In this document: positions 38,183 to 46,495 of the stretch, in pieces
Layout: each line of letters starts with the position of its first letter
Position numbering within the stretch: the first letter of the stretch is position 1
DNA from: Terriglobales bacterium
Lineage (GTDB): Bacteria > Acidobacteriota > Terriglobia > Terriglobales > Acidobacteriaceae
Direction: 5' to 3'
Length of the DNA: 46,495 nucleotides
NCBI GenBank assembly: GCA_025927855.1
Contig: JAICKN010000002.1
Span: forward strand, 1-46,495
The notes under the pieces: generated by a model
What the model saw: only the letters and a program-made list of their open reading frames with translations
The model's database searches: none
What the model was told of the DNA's origin: nothing
Translations under genes and position numbers: made by a program

Positions 38183-39010
38183 TTGGCCTGCTTGATTTCG
38201 CAAATTCGTGGTTTGGTCTGGTATTGTTCGTTGTTTTTGGCGCTGTTTTCCGGTCCGTTGCTCATCGCGCAGGACCCTCTGGATGCTCCCGTCGCCCCGG
38301 CCGGTGGCAAAGATTATCAGCAGGTCGCCATGTACATCCGGCCCGAGATTCAGCCCGCCAAACAGCCGCACTTCCAATGGAAGATGGCGACAACCCAGAC
38401 CTTCAGCCTGCTCGCCATGGAACAGAGCTTCCGTATGGTGCAGGAAAAAACCAGAGATCAATTGGATGGCCCATTCTTTTCACAGTGGTTCAATTGCGTC
38501 AGCAATCTGCATGGATGGAACGATGGCGATTCTTTGCTCACTAACTATATCGGCCATCCAATCCATTCCTCATGGGCAGGATATATACAAATTGAGAATG
38601 ATCCAGAAGGGCGGTTCCTGGAATTTGAAAACAGTCCGCGATACTGGAAGAGCCGTTTCCGGGCGTATCTGTGGGCCGAGTTTTATGAGATCCAATGGCA
38701 CTTGGGACCCATCAGCGAGGCTTCGATTGGCCACGTCGGCAGGCCACCCACCCACACGCTGGGCTACGTCAATATTGTGAGCAGCGCGCCGGGGGGCGTC
38801 GGGCTCATTGTGCTGGAAGATTGGCTGGACAAGAAGTTTGTCGCGCCCCACGAAAAACATACGCAGAGCCTGGGGAAACGAAGATTTTACCGCATGCTAT
38901 TTAATCCATCACGCGCGGTAACGAACCTTTTGCGTGGGAAAAAGCCGTGGTATCTGGATTACCGGGCCATTAATTTTGATCTTCCCCAGCAGGTTATGGC
39001 AGGAAAGTGA
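38183..39010 (+). CDS. Secreted hypothetical protein (weak resemblance to DUF3943-type proteins)
   Basis: Hydrophobic N-terminus; GDSLLTNYIGHPIHSSWAGYIQIENDP...WAEFYEIQWHLGPISEASIGHVG. TTG start; family assignment is a guess. Confidence 0.6.
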   Translation: MACLISQIRGLVWYCSLFLALFSGPLLIAQDPLDAPVAPAGGKDYQQVAMYIRPEIQPAKQPHFQWKMATTQTFSLLAMEQSFRMVQEKTRDQLDGPFFSQWFNCVSNLHGWNDGDSLLTNYIGHPIHSSWAGYIQIENDPEGRFLEFENSPRYWKSRFRAYLWAEFYEIQWHLGPISEASIGHVGRPPTHTLGYVNIVSSAPGGVGLIVLEDWLDKKFVAPHEKHTQSLGKRRFYRMLFNPSRAVTNLLRGKKPWYLDYRAINFDLPQQVMAGK

Positions 39011-39039
39011 TTCCGGGAAACTTCAAAATTATTACGTGC

Positions 39040-39765
39040 CTATTTCAAGTCCTGCAATTGGGCAGAAGCCATCTGCGCGGCTGGACCTGAAGGATCTTCC
39101 TTCTGAATCTGCTGGTAAGTCTGCTTCGCATCCGCCGTGAGTCCGGCAGCCTGGTAGGTAGCGGCCAATTCAAATTGCGCCATGGACTTTCCCACAGAGC
39201 GCGTCGGCTTGGCAATCAATTGCTTGTAAATCTCGATGGCATCTTTCGCGCGGTTCGTTCTGCGATAAACGGATGCGAGGGCAAATTTGCCGAGCGCGGC
39301 CAGGTCTTTTTGATGGGAGTCCGCGACGGTTTTCAACTCGTTTTCCGCCAGCGTGTCATTGCCTAAATCAGCTGCCGTTAGAGCATGGAAGTAGCGGGCG
39401 AAGTCCGCTGTTTTGGTATGGGGATACTTATCCATGATGGCTTGCAGCTGCTTTTGCGCCTGGGTGGCGCGGTCGCTCGCGGAAGCATAGCTTATCTGTC
39501 CGGGCTGTTCCGGCATCCCTGCGGGGCGCACGGGAGCGTCAAGAGTGCGCATGACCTGGTTAAGTTCAATGCTGGCGGCCCGGTCCTGTTGGTCGAAGTG
39601 GTACCACGCAACTCCTATGGCAGCGGCGATTACGGCCACGATAACGCCGGCAATGATGAGCGCTTTGACGTGCTGAGACGACCAGTCAAAGGTCTTCTCC
39701 GCGGCTTCCATAGTGACCTGGCTGAAGCGGTCTTGCTTGAGTTGATGGCGGGTTTGAGCTCGCAC
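39040..39765 (-). CDS. YfgM-like membrane-anchored TPR protein
   Basis: From GTG at 39765: RAQTRHQLKQDRFSQVTMEAAEKTFDWSSQHVKALIIAGVIVAVIAAAIGVAWY (TM) then TPR-like repeats. The ORF extends to 40131, but the GTG start matches YfgM-type N-termini better. Confidence 0.75.
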   Translation of the reverse strand: MRAQTRHQLKQDRFSQVTMEAAEKTFDWSSQHVKALIIAGVIVAVIAAAIGVAWYHFDQQDRAASIELNQVMRTLDAPVRPAGMPEQPGQISYASASDRATQAQKQLQAIMDKYPHTKTADFARYFHALTAADLGNDTLAENELKTVADSHQKDLAALGKFALASVYRRTNRAKDAIEIYKQLIAKPTRSVGKSMAQFELAATYQAAGLTADAKQTYQQIQKEDPSGPAAQMASAQLQDLK

Positions 39766-39986
39766 AGATGTCCCTTCTAAGGCGTGGCTGGAGGTCAGCC
39801 AATCCATAGAGTTTATCAGGCAAAAAACAGCATCGTCAAAGCGCGGTGTAAGTGCCCATATGTTCCGCCTGCCATGGGTCGGCATTCTCCCTTTGGCCCA
39901 GAACGTCTTGGGGAGAATCGCCGTTGGTGTGGCCTGGTGCGGACTCGAGGATTCCGGCTGCGAGATTCCAGGCCAGAGATGTCTTG

Positions 39987-40886
39987 CTACGGATTCTGCG
40001 GAACCAGCAAATCGCAGTGGTCTACGCATTTCACCGTGTTGACCTCGACACTGGCCTTCTTGTGTCCGGAGAAGTTGATATCTGGCCGGATGAAGAGGGT
40101 TTGTGTGCCGTTGGCAACATTGAAGGAGCAATTAAAGGTCATGGACTGCACGCCGCGTTCCTTGCATCCGGTCTGGTCGAGCGCGTCGGTGAGGCTGACG
40201 GTATTGTCGTAAACCTGGTCGGCGAGATGCGACGGCAGCAGCGCGACCGTTAACGGAATGGGCGACTTAATCTTCACGCTGAGTTTCTGGTCATCGTGGT
40301 CGGGCGTCATTAGGCTGTAAACCTTGGGCACCGTCGTCACTTCATATTTTTCGTTCAGGATGCGCCGCCAGTCGAATTCCGGCTGGACGCAATTGTCCAC
40401 ACAACTCCAGCGGTAGTACTGAATATGCAAATCGTTGGGCGAAATAAACTGCCGCGCCCCTGGGCCGAGAATCGCGCCGATGGCGGAGACGACTGGCTTT
40501 TCTGGCCGGCGCTCGTCGCGGAACGTGATGATCATGGGCCGTTCGGAGGGCAAATGACATTCATAAGTCGTGCTGGTGACATGTTCCTGTATACAGATGA
40601 AGCTGAAATTCACGGGCGCATTGGGATGTTGCATCGCAGCGCTCCATTCGTCGGCCCACGCCATGGCAACGGTGACGGGATACCGCGATTCGATGCCGAC
40701 ATGCAGGTTTCCGCCCCCGGCTGCTGGGCGATAGATGCGGCCCGCATGCAGGCTCGCGGGCTCCATGGGAATAGTCTCGCTGTTGGCGGGAGTCCAGTCG
40801 AAAACACGATTGTCATTATTCTGCGCGCTCGCGGTGGTCATCAAGACGCAGAAAAGCAGTGCCATCAAAGCGGAAAGATGCTTCAT
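39987..40886 (-). CDS. Secreted cysteine-containing hypothetical protein
   Basis: MKHLSALMALLFCVLMTTASAQ signal peptide; WSCVDNCVQPEF and VKCVDHCDLL motifs; no family recognised. Confidence 0.75.
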   Translation of the reverse strand: MKHLSALMALLFCVLMTTASAQNNDNRVFDWTPANSETIPMEPASLHAGRIYRPAAGGGNLHVGIESRYPVTVAMAWADEWSAAMQHPNAPVNFSFICIQEHVTSTTYECHLPSERPMIITFRDERRPEKPVVSAIGAILGPGARQFISPNDLHIQYYRWSCVDNCVQPEFDWRRILNEKYEVTTVPKVYSLMTPDHDDQKLSVKIKSPIPLTVALLPSHLADQVYDNTVSLTDALDQTGCKERGVQSMTFNCSFNVANGTQTLFIRPDINFSGHKKASVEVNTVKCVDHCDLLVPQNP

Positions 40887-41119
40887 CGCAAAAGTATTTA
40901 CCGGTTGTGGGCGGAGAACTAGCTAATTTGAAGGAAGGGCTGTTACCGAAGTACCGCCGAGGTTGTCCCCCTTTGCTTAAGCACTGCCTATCACCCGCAC
41001 TGGCGTGCCAGGCTATCGTGGGGTGCTCCCATCCGATGATCTCACTTTTCTTGTTTGGGTGCCTTAAACTTGCGCGCGAGTTTCTTGTTACTGCCTTCCG
41101 TTTTATTACATTTCCCAAC

Positions 41120-42688
41120 CTACCCCGGGATGGAGGAGGCGGGTGCTCCCGCATGAGACTTCAGGTCGTTAGGATTTTTGCCGAGTGGGCGGTGGCCGAA
41201 AAAGCCCTCTTTGGCCAGCTTGAAGATGGTGCGCCAATTCTGGCCGGCTAGTTTTACCCATGCCAGTTTTCCCATCATGGGGAAATAGATGCCGCGGAAA
41301 CAGAGGCGCGCGAGGAAGATGTTGATGCGATAACCCAATGGCTGGTCCTCGAGCGAATCTACGGCATGTGCCAGAGCGGCGGGGCTGTAGGCATGTTCCC
41401 ATCCGTATTTCACTTCGTCGTGCGCCTCCTGGATGCTCATCTTTAATGGCGTGTGGGCCATGGCGAAAGGAATAAATTCTTTCCAGTGCTTGACGCGGGT
41501 GAGCCTTCCTGCGGCCTCCAGGCGTTTATAAAGAGGAGTGGAAGGCAGCGGGGTGAGCAATCCGAAGATCGGCAGTCCGGGCGGCCATGTGCGGACTTGC
41601 TGGAGCGTGCGTTCGGCTACGCCGACGGTGTCGTTATCCATGCCAAAAATAAATGACGTGATGGCGTAGACGTTGCGTTGCGCCAGGCGGTCGAGTACGG
41701 CGGCATATTCGCTGGGCTTGTTGAATCCCTTATTTACGTCTTTGAGATTGGCGGGATCAATGGACTCCATGCCGATGAAGACCCACTTGCCGCCGGATGC
41801 GGCGATGAGGTCCACGAGTTCTTCGTCGCGCAGAAGGTTGGCGCTGATTTGCGCTACCCAATGCACCTGGGCTTTGGCGGCGATGATGTCCCGCAGCAGG
41901 GATTTGGTGCGCTTGATATTGATGGCGAAATTGTCGTCAATGAAGAAGACGGCGATCTGTCCTTTTTCTTTGCGGGCGCGCGCTTTCAGCATGAGCAGTT
42001 CGTTCACTACGCTCTCATTGCTGCGAAAGCGGATGGAGTCTCCGAAAAATCCGGTGACGGTGCAGAATTCGCAGCCGTAGGGACAACCGCGTCCGGATTC
42101 GACGGGAATAATCCGGAATGTTCCCCAGCCTTCGCCTACGCGGTTCAGCAAGGGAGTGAATGCTTTGGGGATGAGATTGAACTGAGTGAGATCAATCGTA
42201 TTCCAGGGAATGGCAGGATAAGATTTAAGTGAGGGCTTGCGCTCCTTTCCGGTTTCGTCCACCGGCTCGTAAATATCTTTAAGCTCGCCGCGAGCGGCAT
42301 CCTGCACGATGATGGGCCAGGTTTCGTCGGCTTCGCCAAGAGCGACGGCGTCTACGTGGCGCGGGCCACCATCGCGGCCGAGAGCTTCGTTAAATTCTTC
42401 TGTCACGTGAGGACCGCCCATCACAACAGGTACTCCAACGGCGCGAACGGCATCGGCCATGCGATAGGCCTTTGCAACCATTCTGGTCATCGCACCGATG
42501 CCGACCAGTTCTATCTTTTGCTCGACTACATAGCGGGCGATGCCGGCCTCGTCCATGGGTTGGGCATTGCCATCAATCAAAAGGACCTCGTGTTCCGATG
42601 GAGTAAGCGACTGGAGAAGAAACATCCAGAGGTGAGGCATGTAATTGCGAGTGACACCATTGTCGGGGTTATAAAGCAGAATTCTCAT
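41120..42688 (-). CDS. B12-binding domain-containing radical SAM protein
   Basis: N-terminal cobalamin-binding-like fold (MRILLYNPD...VGIGAMTRM...VVMGGPHVT...ALGEADETW), SGRGCPYGCEFCTVTGFFG (CxxxCxxC). Confidence 0.93.
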   Translation of the reverse strand: MRILLYNPDNGVTRNYMPHLWMFLLQSLTPSEHEVLLIDGNAQPMDEAGIARYVVEQKIELVGIGAMTRMVAKAYRMADAVRAVGVPVVMGGPHVTEEFNEALGRDGGPRHVDAVALGEADETWPIIVQDAARGELKDIYEPVDETGKERKPSLKSYPAIPWNTIDLTQFNLIPKAFTPLLNRVGEGWGTFRIIPVESGRGCPYGCEFCTVTGFFGDSIRFRSNESVVNELLMLKARARKEKGQIAVFFIDDNFAINIKRTKSLLRDIIAAKAQVHWVAQISANLLRDEELVDLIAASGGKWVFIGMESIDPANLKDVNKGFNKPSEYAAVLDRLAQRNVYAITSFIFGMDNDTVGVAERTLQQVRTWPPGLPIFGLLTPLPSTPLYKRLEAAGRLTRVKHWKEFIPFAMAHTPLKMSIQEAHDEVKYGWEHAYSPAALAHAVDSLEDQPLGYRINIFLARLCFRGIYFPMMGKLAWVKLAGQNWRTIFKLAKEGFFGHRPLGKNPNDLKSHAGAPASSIPG

Positions 42689-42823
42689 GAGGCCTCCTTC
42701 TTGGAACCGGTCGTGCCTTGCCGCACGGAGGGCGTCATGGAAAGAGCCGGAAGGCGCCTTTGCCTTGCGTTTATTGAGTAGGTCTTAAAGCTCCGAGCAT
42801 TGTAGCACCGTTGGCAATGGGTT

Positions 42824-43639
42824 CTAGGCAGAGTAGCCGCACACTTGCGAAGCCTCATGTTGTTCCGTGCGGCGGAATGCGCCAGAGTAATTTTGTCCGA
42901 GGTAGTCGGCAACGATCCATGCAGCTCCGGCGATGGCCAGATTTTCCGCGTTGCCGGCCCAGTTCATCAGCTTATGTGGATCGGAAAAAGGTGCGGGCAA
43001 CCATATCAGTAATTGGAAGCCCATAATCATTGCGGTCACCAGCCTGGCCGCGAGGAGTCCGAATATGCCGGAGAGCAAGGCTATGGCCGCGAGTGCAAAG
43101 AAGACTGTGGTGGCTATGGCCCAGAACATTTGCCCAGGCGGGATCCACTTGGGAACGAAACTTGCCGTTGGAGAAAGATAAAAGAGCTGCTCCAGCGCGA
43201 ATGAGACGACGCAGATTCCGAAAAATGTATAGGCGAACCTGGAGAGGGCTGCGGACCTGCGCAGATTGCTGGTGCTCAATGTGGCCCAAATAATCAGTGG
43301 ACCCAAGACGACGGAAAACTGCTCGAAGAAGTGACCATAGCCGTAATAGGCTCGCGGATGCGAGACGATGGTGGGAATCCAAAGTAGCGCGAAGATGAAA
43401 TAGATGATGCTCAGCGTCAGAGCGCCAGCGCGGGCGGTCTTGCGCCACTGAATCGCGATGCCGCCGAGAATCTCGATTGCGGCGACGATATAAACGAAAA
43501 CTTCGCGGTGCGGAACGTTGCCGAATGCGTCGATCTGCCGCCATGGCGCTCCGAAATCACGCCAGACGAAGCAGGTGATGCCGAAGGCGATGGCGGAAAG
43601 ACCGAATACGTGGCGTCCGAGCGAGGTTTTAATCATCAC
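42824..43639 (-). CDS. Multi-pass membrane protein, DoxX-like
   Basis: Several TM helices; GLSAIAFGITCFVWRDFGAPW and EILGGIAIQWR are reminiscent of DoxX-like proteins. Confidence 0.65.
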   Translation of the reverse strand: MMIKTSLGRHVFGLSAIAFGITCFVWRDFGAPWRQIDAFGNVPHREVFVYIVAAIEILGGIAIQWRKTARAGALTLSIIYFIFALLWIPTIVSHPRAYYGYGHFFEQFSVVLGPLIIWATLSTSNLRRSAALSRFAYTFFGICVVSFALEQLFYLSPTASFVPKWIPPGQMFWAIATTVFFALAAIALLSGIFGLLAARLVTAMIMGFQLLIWLPAPFSDPHKLMNWAGNAENLAIAGAAWIVADYLGQNYSGAFRRTEQHEASQVCGYSA

Positions 43640-43781
43640 ATTAGTGCGCGCTTGATGGAGATTGCTAAGCCGAAACTAGTAAAAGGCCGTAGCCAGCCTT
43701 TTGCAAGTAAACGATTGTGAATTCGTGTGGCAGATTGTTAACTGCGACTTTTGCGGGGTACAAGCCACATGGATCACCGGA

Positions 43782-43819
43782 CAAAAATTAAGGCCACATT
43801 GCAAGAGCAGTGCGGCCTT
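43782..43819 (-). terminator. Probable rho-independent terminator for the 43874-44473 gene
   Basis: AAGGCCACATTGC-AAGA-GCAGTGCGGCCTT (two imperfect pairs); minus-strand transcript continues AATTTTTG. Confidence 0.65.
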
Positions 43820-43873
43820 TCTTAGCGTCCCCGGCCGGCTTCGTGAAATGCAAGCCAAACCGGTGACGGGAGC

Positions 43874-44473
43874 TTAGTGGCGATCCTGGTCGTGGTCTCT
43901 GTCGTGATCGTTGTCGCGGTCTCCGTCGTGATCGCGGTGCATGGACAAGACGGCGCCGTTTGCGATCCACGGGCCCTCGATGACCGGGCCGCCGAAGGAG
44001 CTGGCGCGGACCAGCAGGGCCAAATCCGGCTCACTGGAGCAAACAGAAGGCAAGGGGCCGATATCTCCATTAAATTCCGCGTCGCCGGTCGAACTCAGCG
44101 GAACGGAGGGAGTCTCGACCAGGACTGAATTTCCAGCGCCCGCGCTGCCATTGGCGTCGCAAACCAGGGTTGCTTTCACTTGCGTGACGGGCAGCGGCGT
44201 CCCGATAGTGATGGTGGGCGATCCTCCCGCAAACACCAATCCGCGAACAACAAAGTGGATGTGCCCTGTTTCCAGATTTACGCTCGCGCTGCCGGAAGTG
44301 GTAGTCCAAGGCAGGAACCCGCCACTGACAGCGCCTGATCCCACACCGACAACATTGCCGGCGGTAATGATGCCGACCACCTGCCGCCATGACGCGGTCT
44401 GCGCCGCTGCGTTGAGATTATTAAGGCATGTGAATGTAAAGGCGACCACAAAAATAGATAGGATTTTTTTCAT
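43874..44473 (-). CDS. Secreted protein with His/Asp-rich C-terminal tail
   Basis: MKKILSIFVVAFTFTCLNNLNAAAQ signal peptide; C-terminus ...HRDHDGDRDNDHDRDHDQDRH. Confidence 0.8.
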   Translation of the reverse strand: MKKILSIFVVAFTFTCLNNLNAAAQTASWRQVVGIITAGNVVGVGSGAVSGGFLPWTTTSGSASVNLETGHIHFVVRGLVFAGGSPTITIGTPLPVTQVKATLVCDANGSAGAGNSVLVETPSVPLSSTGDAEFNGDIGPLPSVCSSEPDLALLVRASSFGGPVIEGPWIANGAVLSMHRDHDGDRDNDHDRDHDQDRH

Positions 44474-44847
44474 TCGAAACTCCTCTACTCAGGAATACCT
44501 GGATTGTTTGGTTATAAAGAAACACACCCGGCGACTGTGGCCAAGAATGTTCCTCTTGCAGGGAAGAGTAGAGCTTTGAAATTCTCGGCTTGTTACCGCG
44601 CAGTCTGCATGATGTAAATAGATTGCCAAATGTTTGCACTTAAGCAGGCGACCTAACCCGAGTACCTGATGATGGATTGACAGGCCATGATCGCGCCTGT
44701 GGCATTCACGCGTGAAAATCCGCCATCGAGATAGTTGACTTCGAGTTCCTCGAACAGGCAGCACTAGACTGCGGCCGTCGTTGCGGGCGCGTGCTCAGTT
44801 GGGACAGTTTGTGAAGCGAGAAAGGAAGGATTTAGCTGCCCAAGGCG

Positions 44848-44877
44848 GGAGGTGGATCCCGGAAGAGATCCACCTCC
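44848..44877. terminator. Strong hairpin downstream of the GH30-like gene, possible terminator
   Basis: GGAGGTGGATC-CCGGAAGA-GATCCACCTCC, perfect 11-bp stem; no clear T tract on the minus strand. Confidence 0.45.
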
Positions 44878-44908
44878 AACTTCGTTCGAGCCTCTATCGG
44901 AAGAACGA

Positions 44909-46108
44909 CTACGGGAACTGGGCAAAGGTGGTAACGCTTTGCGCAGGCAAAGAGTAAGTGAAGGTATTGTTCGTTACCGTCACGGGACTCAACTGGGCCA
45001 TGTGTTGACTGGAACTGGTTCGAATCGGCGTAAACGAATTCACTCCAGATGCATTCTGGATGGTGAACGTCTGGTTGACCGTAGAGCCGCCAGTGTTGAG
45101 AGCTACGATCACTATTCCGTTATTGTGGTAAGCGGTGACGTAGATATTGGATTGCGGATTATAGGTTGCGCTGCAGCGAACCTTGCCGGGGCGCACCCAG
45201 TGGGCGAATTGTCCAAGGACGTAGCCGCGCAAATCAACTGTCGTGCCTTCGATGAAAGACGCCGGATCGTTGGGCATAATCCACCACCAGAAGTAGGCGC
45301 TGAACTGGTTGTTCATGGCATCGCTGACTTCTTTGGCGACGGTCATGGCTGTTCCAATGTCAGTGCCGTTGATGTAGTGCTCGGTTTCCCAAACATGTTT
45401 GCCGTGGTTGAGGGCGTTCTGGTGCACACGGTTGCCGCCGCCATAAAAGTGACCGGCAATATACGTCACGTGGCTCGCTGCCGTGCTGTTGTTCAGGATG
45501 GGATCGCTGTAGGAATCATTGAACTGCAACGATTCCGGAACAACGATGGGCTTGCCTACCGAGGGCGCATTATTCAGCACCCAGTTCAGGATTTCCGTAG
45601 GAGTGGGATTCGACGATTCGTATCCCGGGTTGGGGCACCAATCCGGTTCATTCTGAAAGGAAACGAAATCCAGATTGAGCGCGCTGACGGCATGGCTCAG
45701 GTGAGTGGCATAAGCCGCGTAGGAGCTGGTCTTCAGATCGCCGCAGATGATGCTGTTGTTGGTCTTCATTGAGGCGGGCGGAGTCCAGGATGAGCCCAGC
45801 ACTTTTGCCCCGTGGGAATGGGCGGTTGCCGAGTTGGATGGCTCATTGCCCCAACTCTCGTTGGGATCAATGCGCACGCGAAGCAGCGAGAAACCGAGCT
45901 GCCCGCTGCCAGTGCCGAAAAGAACGTTACCCTGGGCGCTGCTCATGGCGGGCGTCCAGGCGGTGGAAAATCCGAAACCATCAATGGCTTGTTGGTTAGA
46001 ACCGACGTTGATTGTGGCGGTTTGGGCATTGGCGAAGCCAACCAAAGCGACAATCATCACGAATAAAACCGATACCAAGTAATGCCGGGGGAAGTGCTTA
46101 TTCTTCAT
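44909..46108 (-). CDS. GH30-like glycoside hydrolase (glucuronoxylanase/XynC-like), secreted
   Basis: MKNKHFPRHYLVSVLFVMIVALVGFANAQ signal; AIDGFGFSTAWTP; LDFVSFQNEPDWCPNPGYES (acid/base); KHVWETEHYING (nucleophile); C-terminal beta domain. Start at 46108 with GGAGG upstream; the ORF extends to 46183. Confidence 0.88.
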   Translation of the reverse strand: MKNKHFPRHYLVSVLFVMIVALVGFANAQTATINVGSNQQAIDGFGFSTAWTPAMSSAQGNVLFGTGSGQLGFSLLRVRIDPNESWGNEPSNSATAHSHGAKVLGSSWTPPASMKTNNSIICGDLKTSSYAAYATHLSHAVSALNLDFVSFQNEPDWCPNPGYESSNPTPTEILNWVLNNAPSVGKPIVVPESLQFNDSYSDPILNNSTAASHVTYIAGHFYGGGNRVHQNALNHGKHVWETEHYINGTDIGTAMTVAKEVSDAMNNQFSAYFWWWIMPNDPASFIEGTTVDLRGYVLGQFAHWVRPGKVRCSATYNPQSNIYVTAYHNNGIVIVALNTGGSTVNQTFTIQNASGVNSFTPIRTSSSQHMAQLSPVTVTNNTFTYSLPAQSVTTFAQFP

Positions 46109-46495
46109 GACGCCTCCAAATAAATGAACGAATATCCCGGCTCTGTAGGATTCGAGCTCCCCCCTTTTTTGCCTCGCCTTCATCCTGCAAAGTCAAAGAC
46201 CCGTTAGCTATATACCTAAAAATGACGTGAGCGCAATACATTTGATACTGGAGAGAGGCCTTGAGTGCAGGGATGGGAAGAGTTATGTATGCGTGGGGAA
46301 AGGACGCAGGGTGGATTCCTAACCGGTGTGCGCGTTCGCACAACCAGGACCGCGTTCCTAGGCGTGTGCTGTTTGACGAATCGAAGTTACCATTAGGCAA
46401 ATCCACGCCTAACGCCAGAATCTAGAAGCGTTTTTTCAAAAATTGGTAGAGAGGCGCAGAGAGAAGCTGCGCGAGGGGCCGATGGCGTTACCGGA

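Noticed and set aside
45015-45030. GGTTCGAATC tRNA T-loop-like string
   Set aside because: Lies inside the GH30 coding sequence with no acceptor/anticodon arms around it.
44852-45772. 306-aa plus-strand ORF
   Set aside because: Antisense to the GH30-like gene, which has signal peptide and catalytic motifs; no domain recognised.
46393-46412. TTAGGC-N8-GCCTAA inverted repeat near the right edge
   Set aside because: Short arms in a region without a supported neighbouring gene; too weak to interpret.
1-46495. CRISPR array, transposon/IS ends, prophage, retron/DGR or defence island
   Set aside because: No regular repeat-spacer pattern, transposase, integrase, reverse transcriptase or phage structural gene found in the ORF track or by reading the sequence.

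Overview
The window is a mostly chromosomal, gene-dense bacterial segment. Gene content and protein style suggest Acidobacteriota/Terriglobia, but this is inference and was not searched. I support about 36 protein-coding genes on both strands. Housekeeping genes: ruvA, pgeF/yfiH-like, proC, trmFO, coaD, a class I aminotransferase, trxA, aroK and polA. Envelope and sugar-nucleotide genes: manA/manC/manB-like and kdsB. Regulators: a Crp/Fnr-type regulator, a GAF-GAF sigma54 activator, an ECF sigma/anti-sigma pair, one intact Ser/Thr kinase and one apparent pseudokinase with PEGA domains. There are several secreted or outer-membrane proteins. A glycoside hydrolase lies at each end: a GH5-like gene truncated at base 1 and absent from the ORF track, and a GH30-like gene. 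I saw no convincing tRNA, rRNA, CRISPR array, transposase, phage or canonical defence locus. The best leads are (i) a degenerate kinase with PEGA repeats, with an intact kinase in the same window for comparison, (ii) an FNR-like four-cysteine regulator with a 143-codon N-terminal extension, two plausible start sites and an upstream palindrome, and (iii) a PolA with an apparent ~22-aa insertion in the 5'-nuclease domain and an apparently dead proofreading domain. I do not see a clear multi-gene undescribed system.
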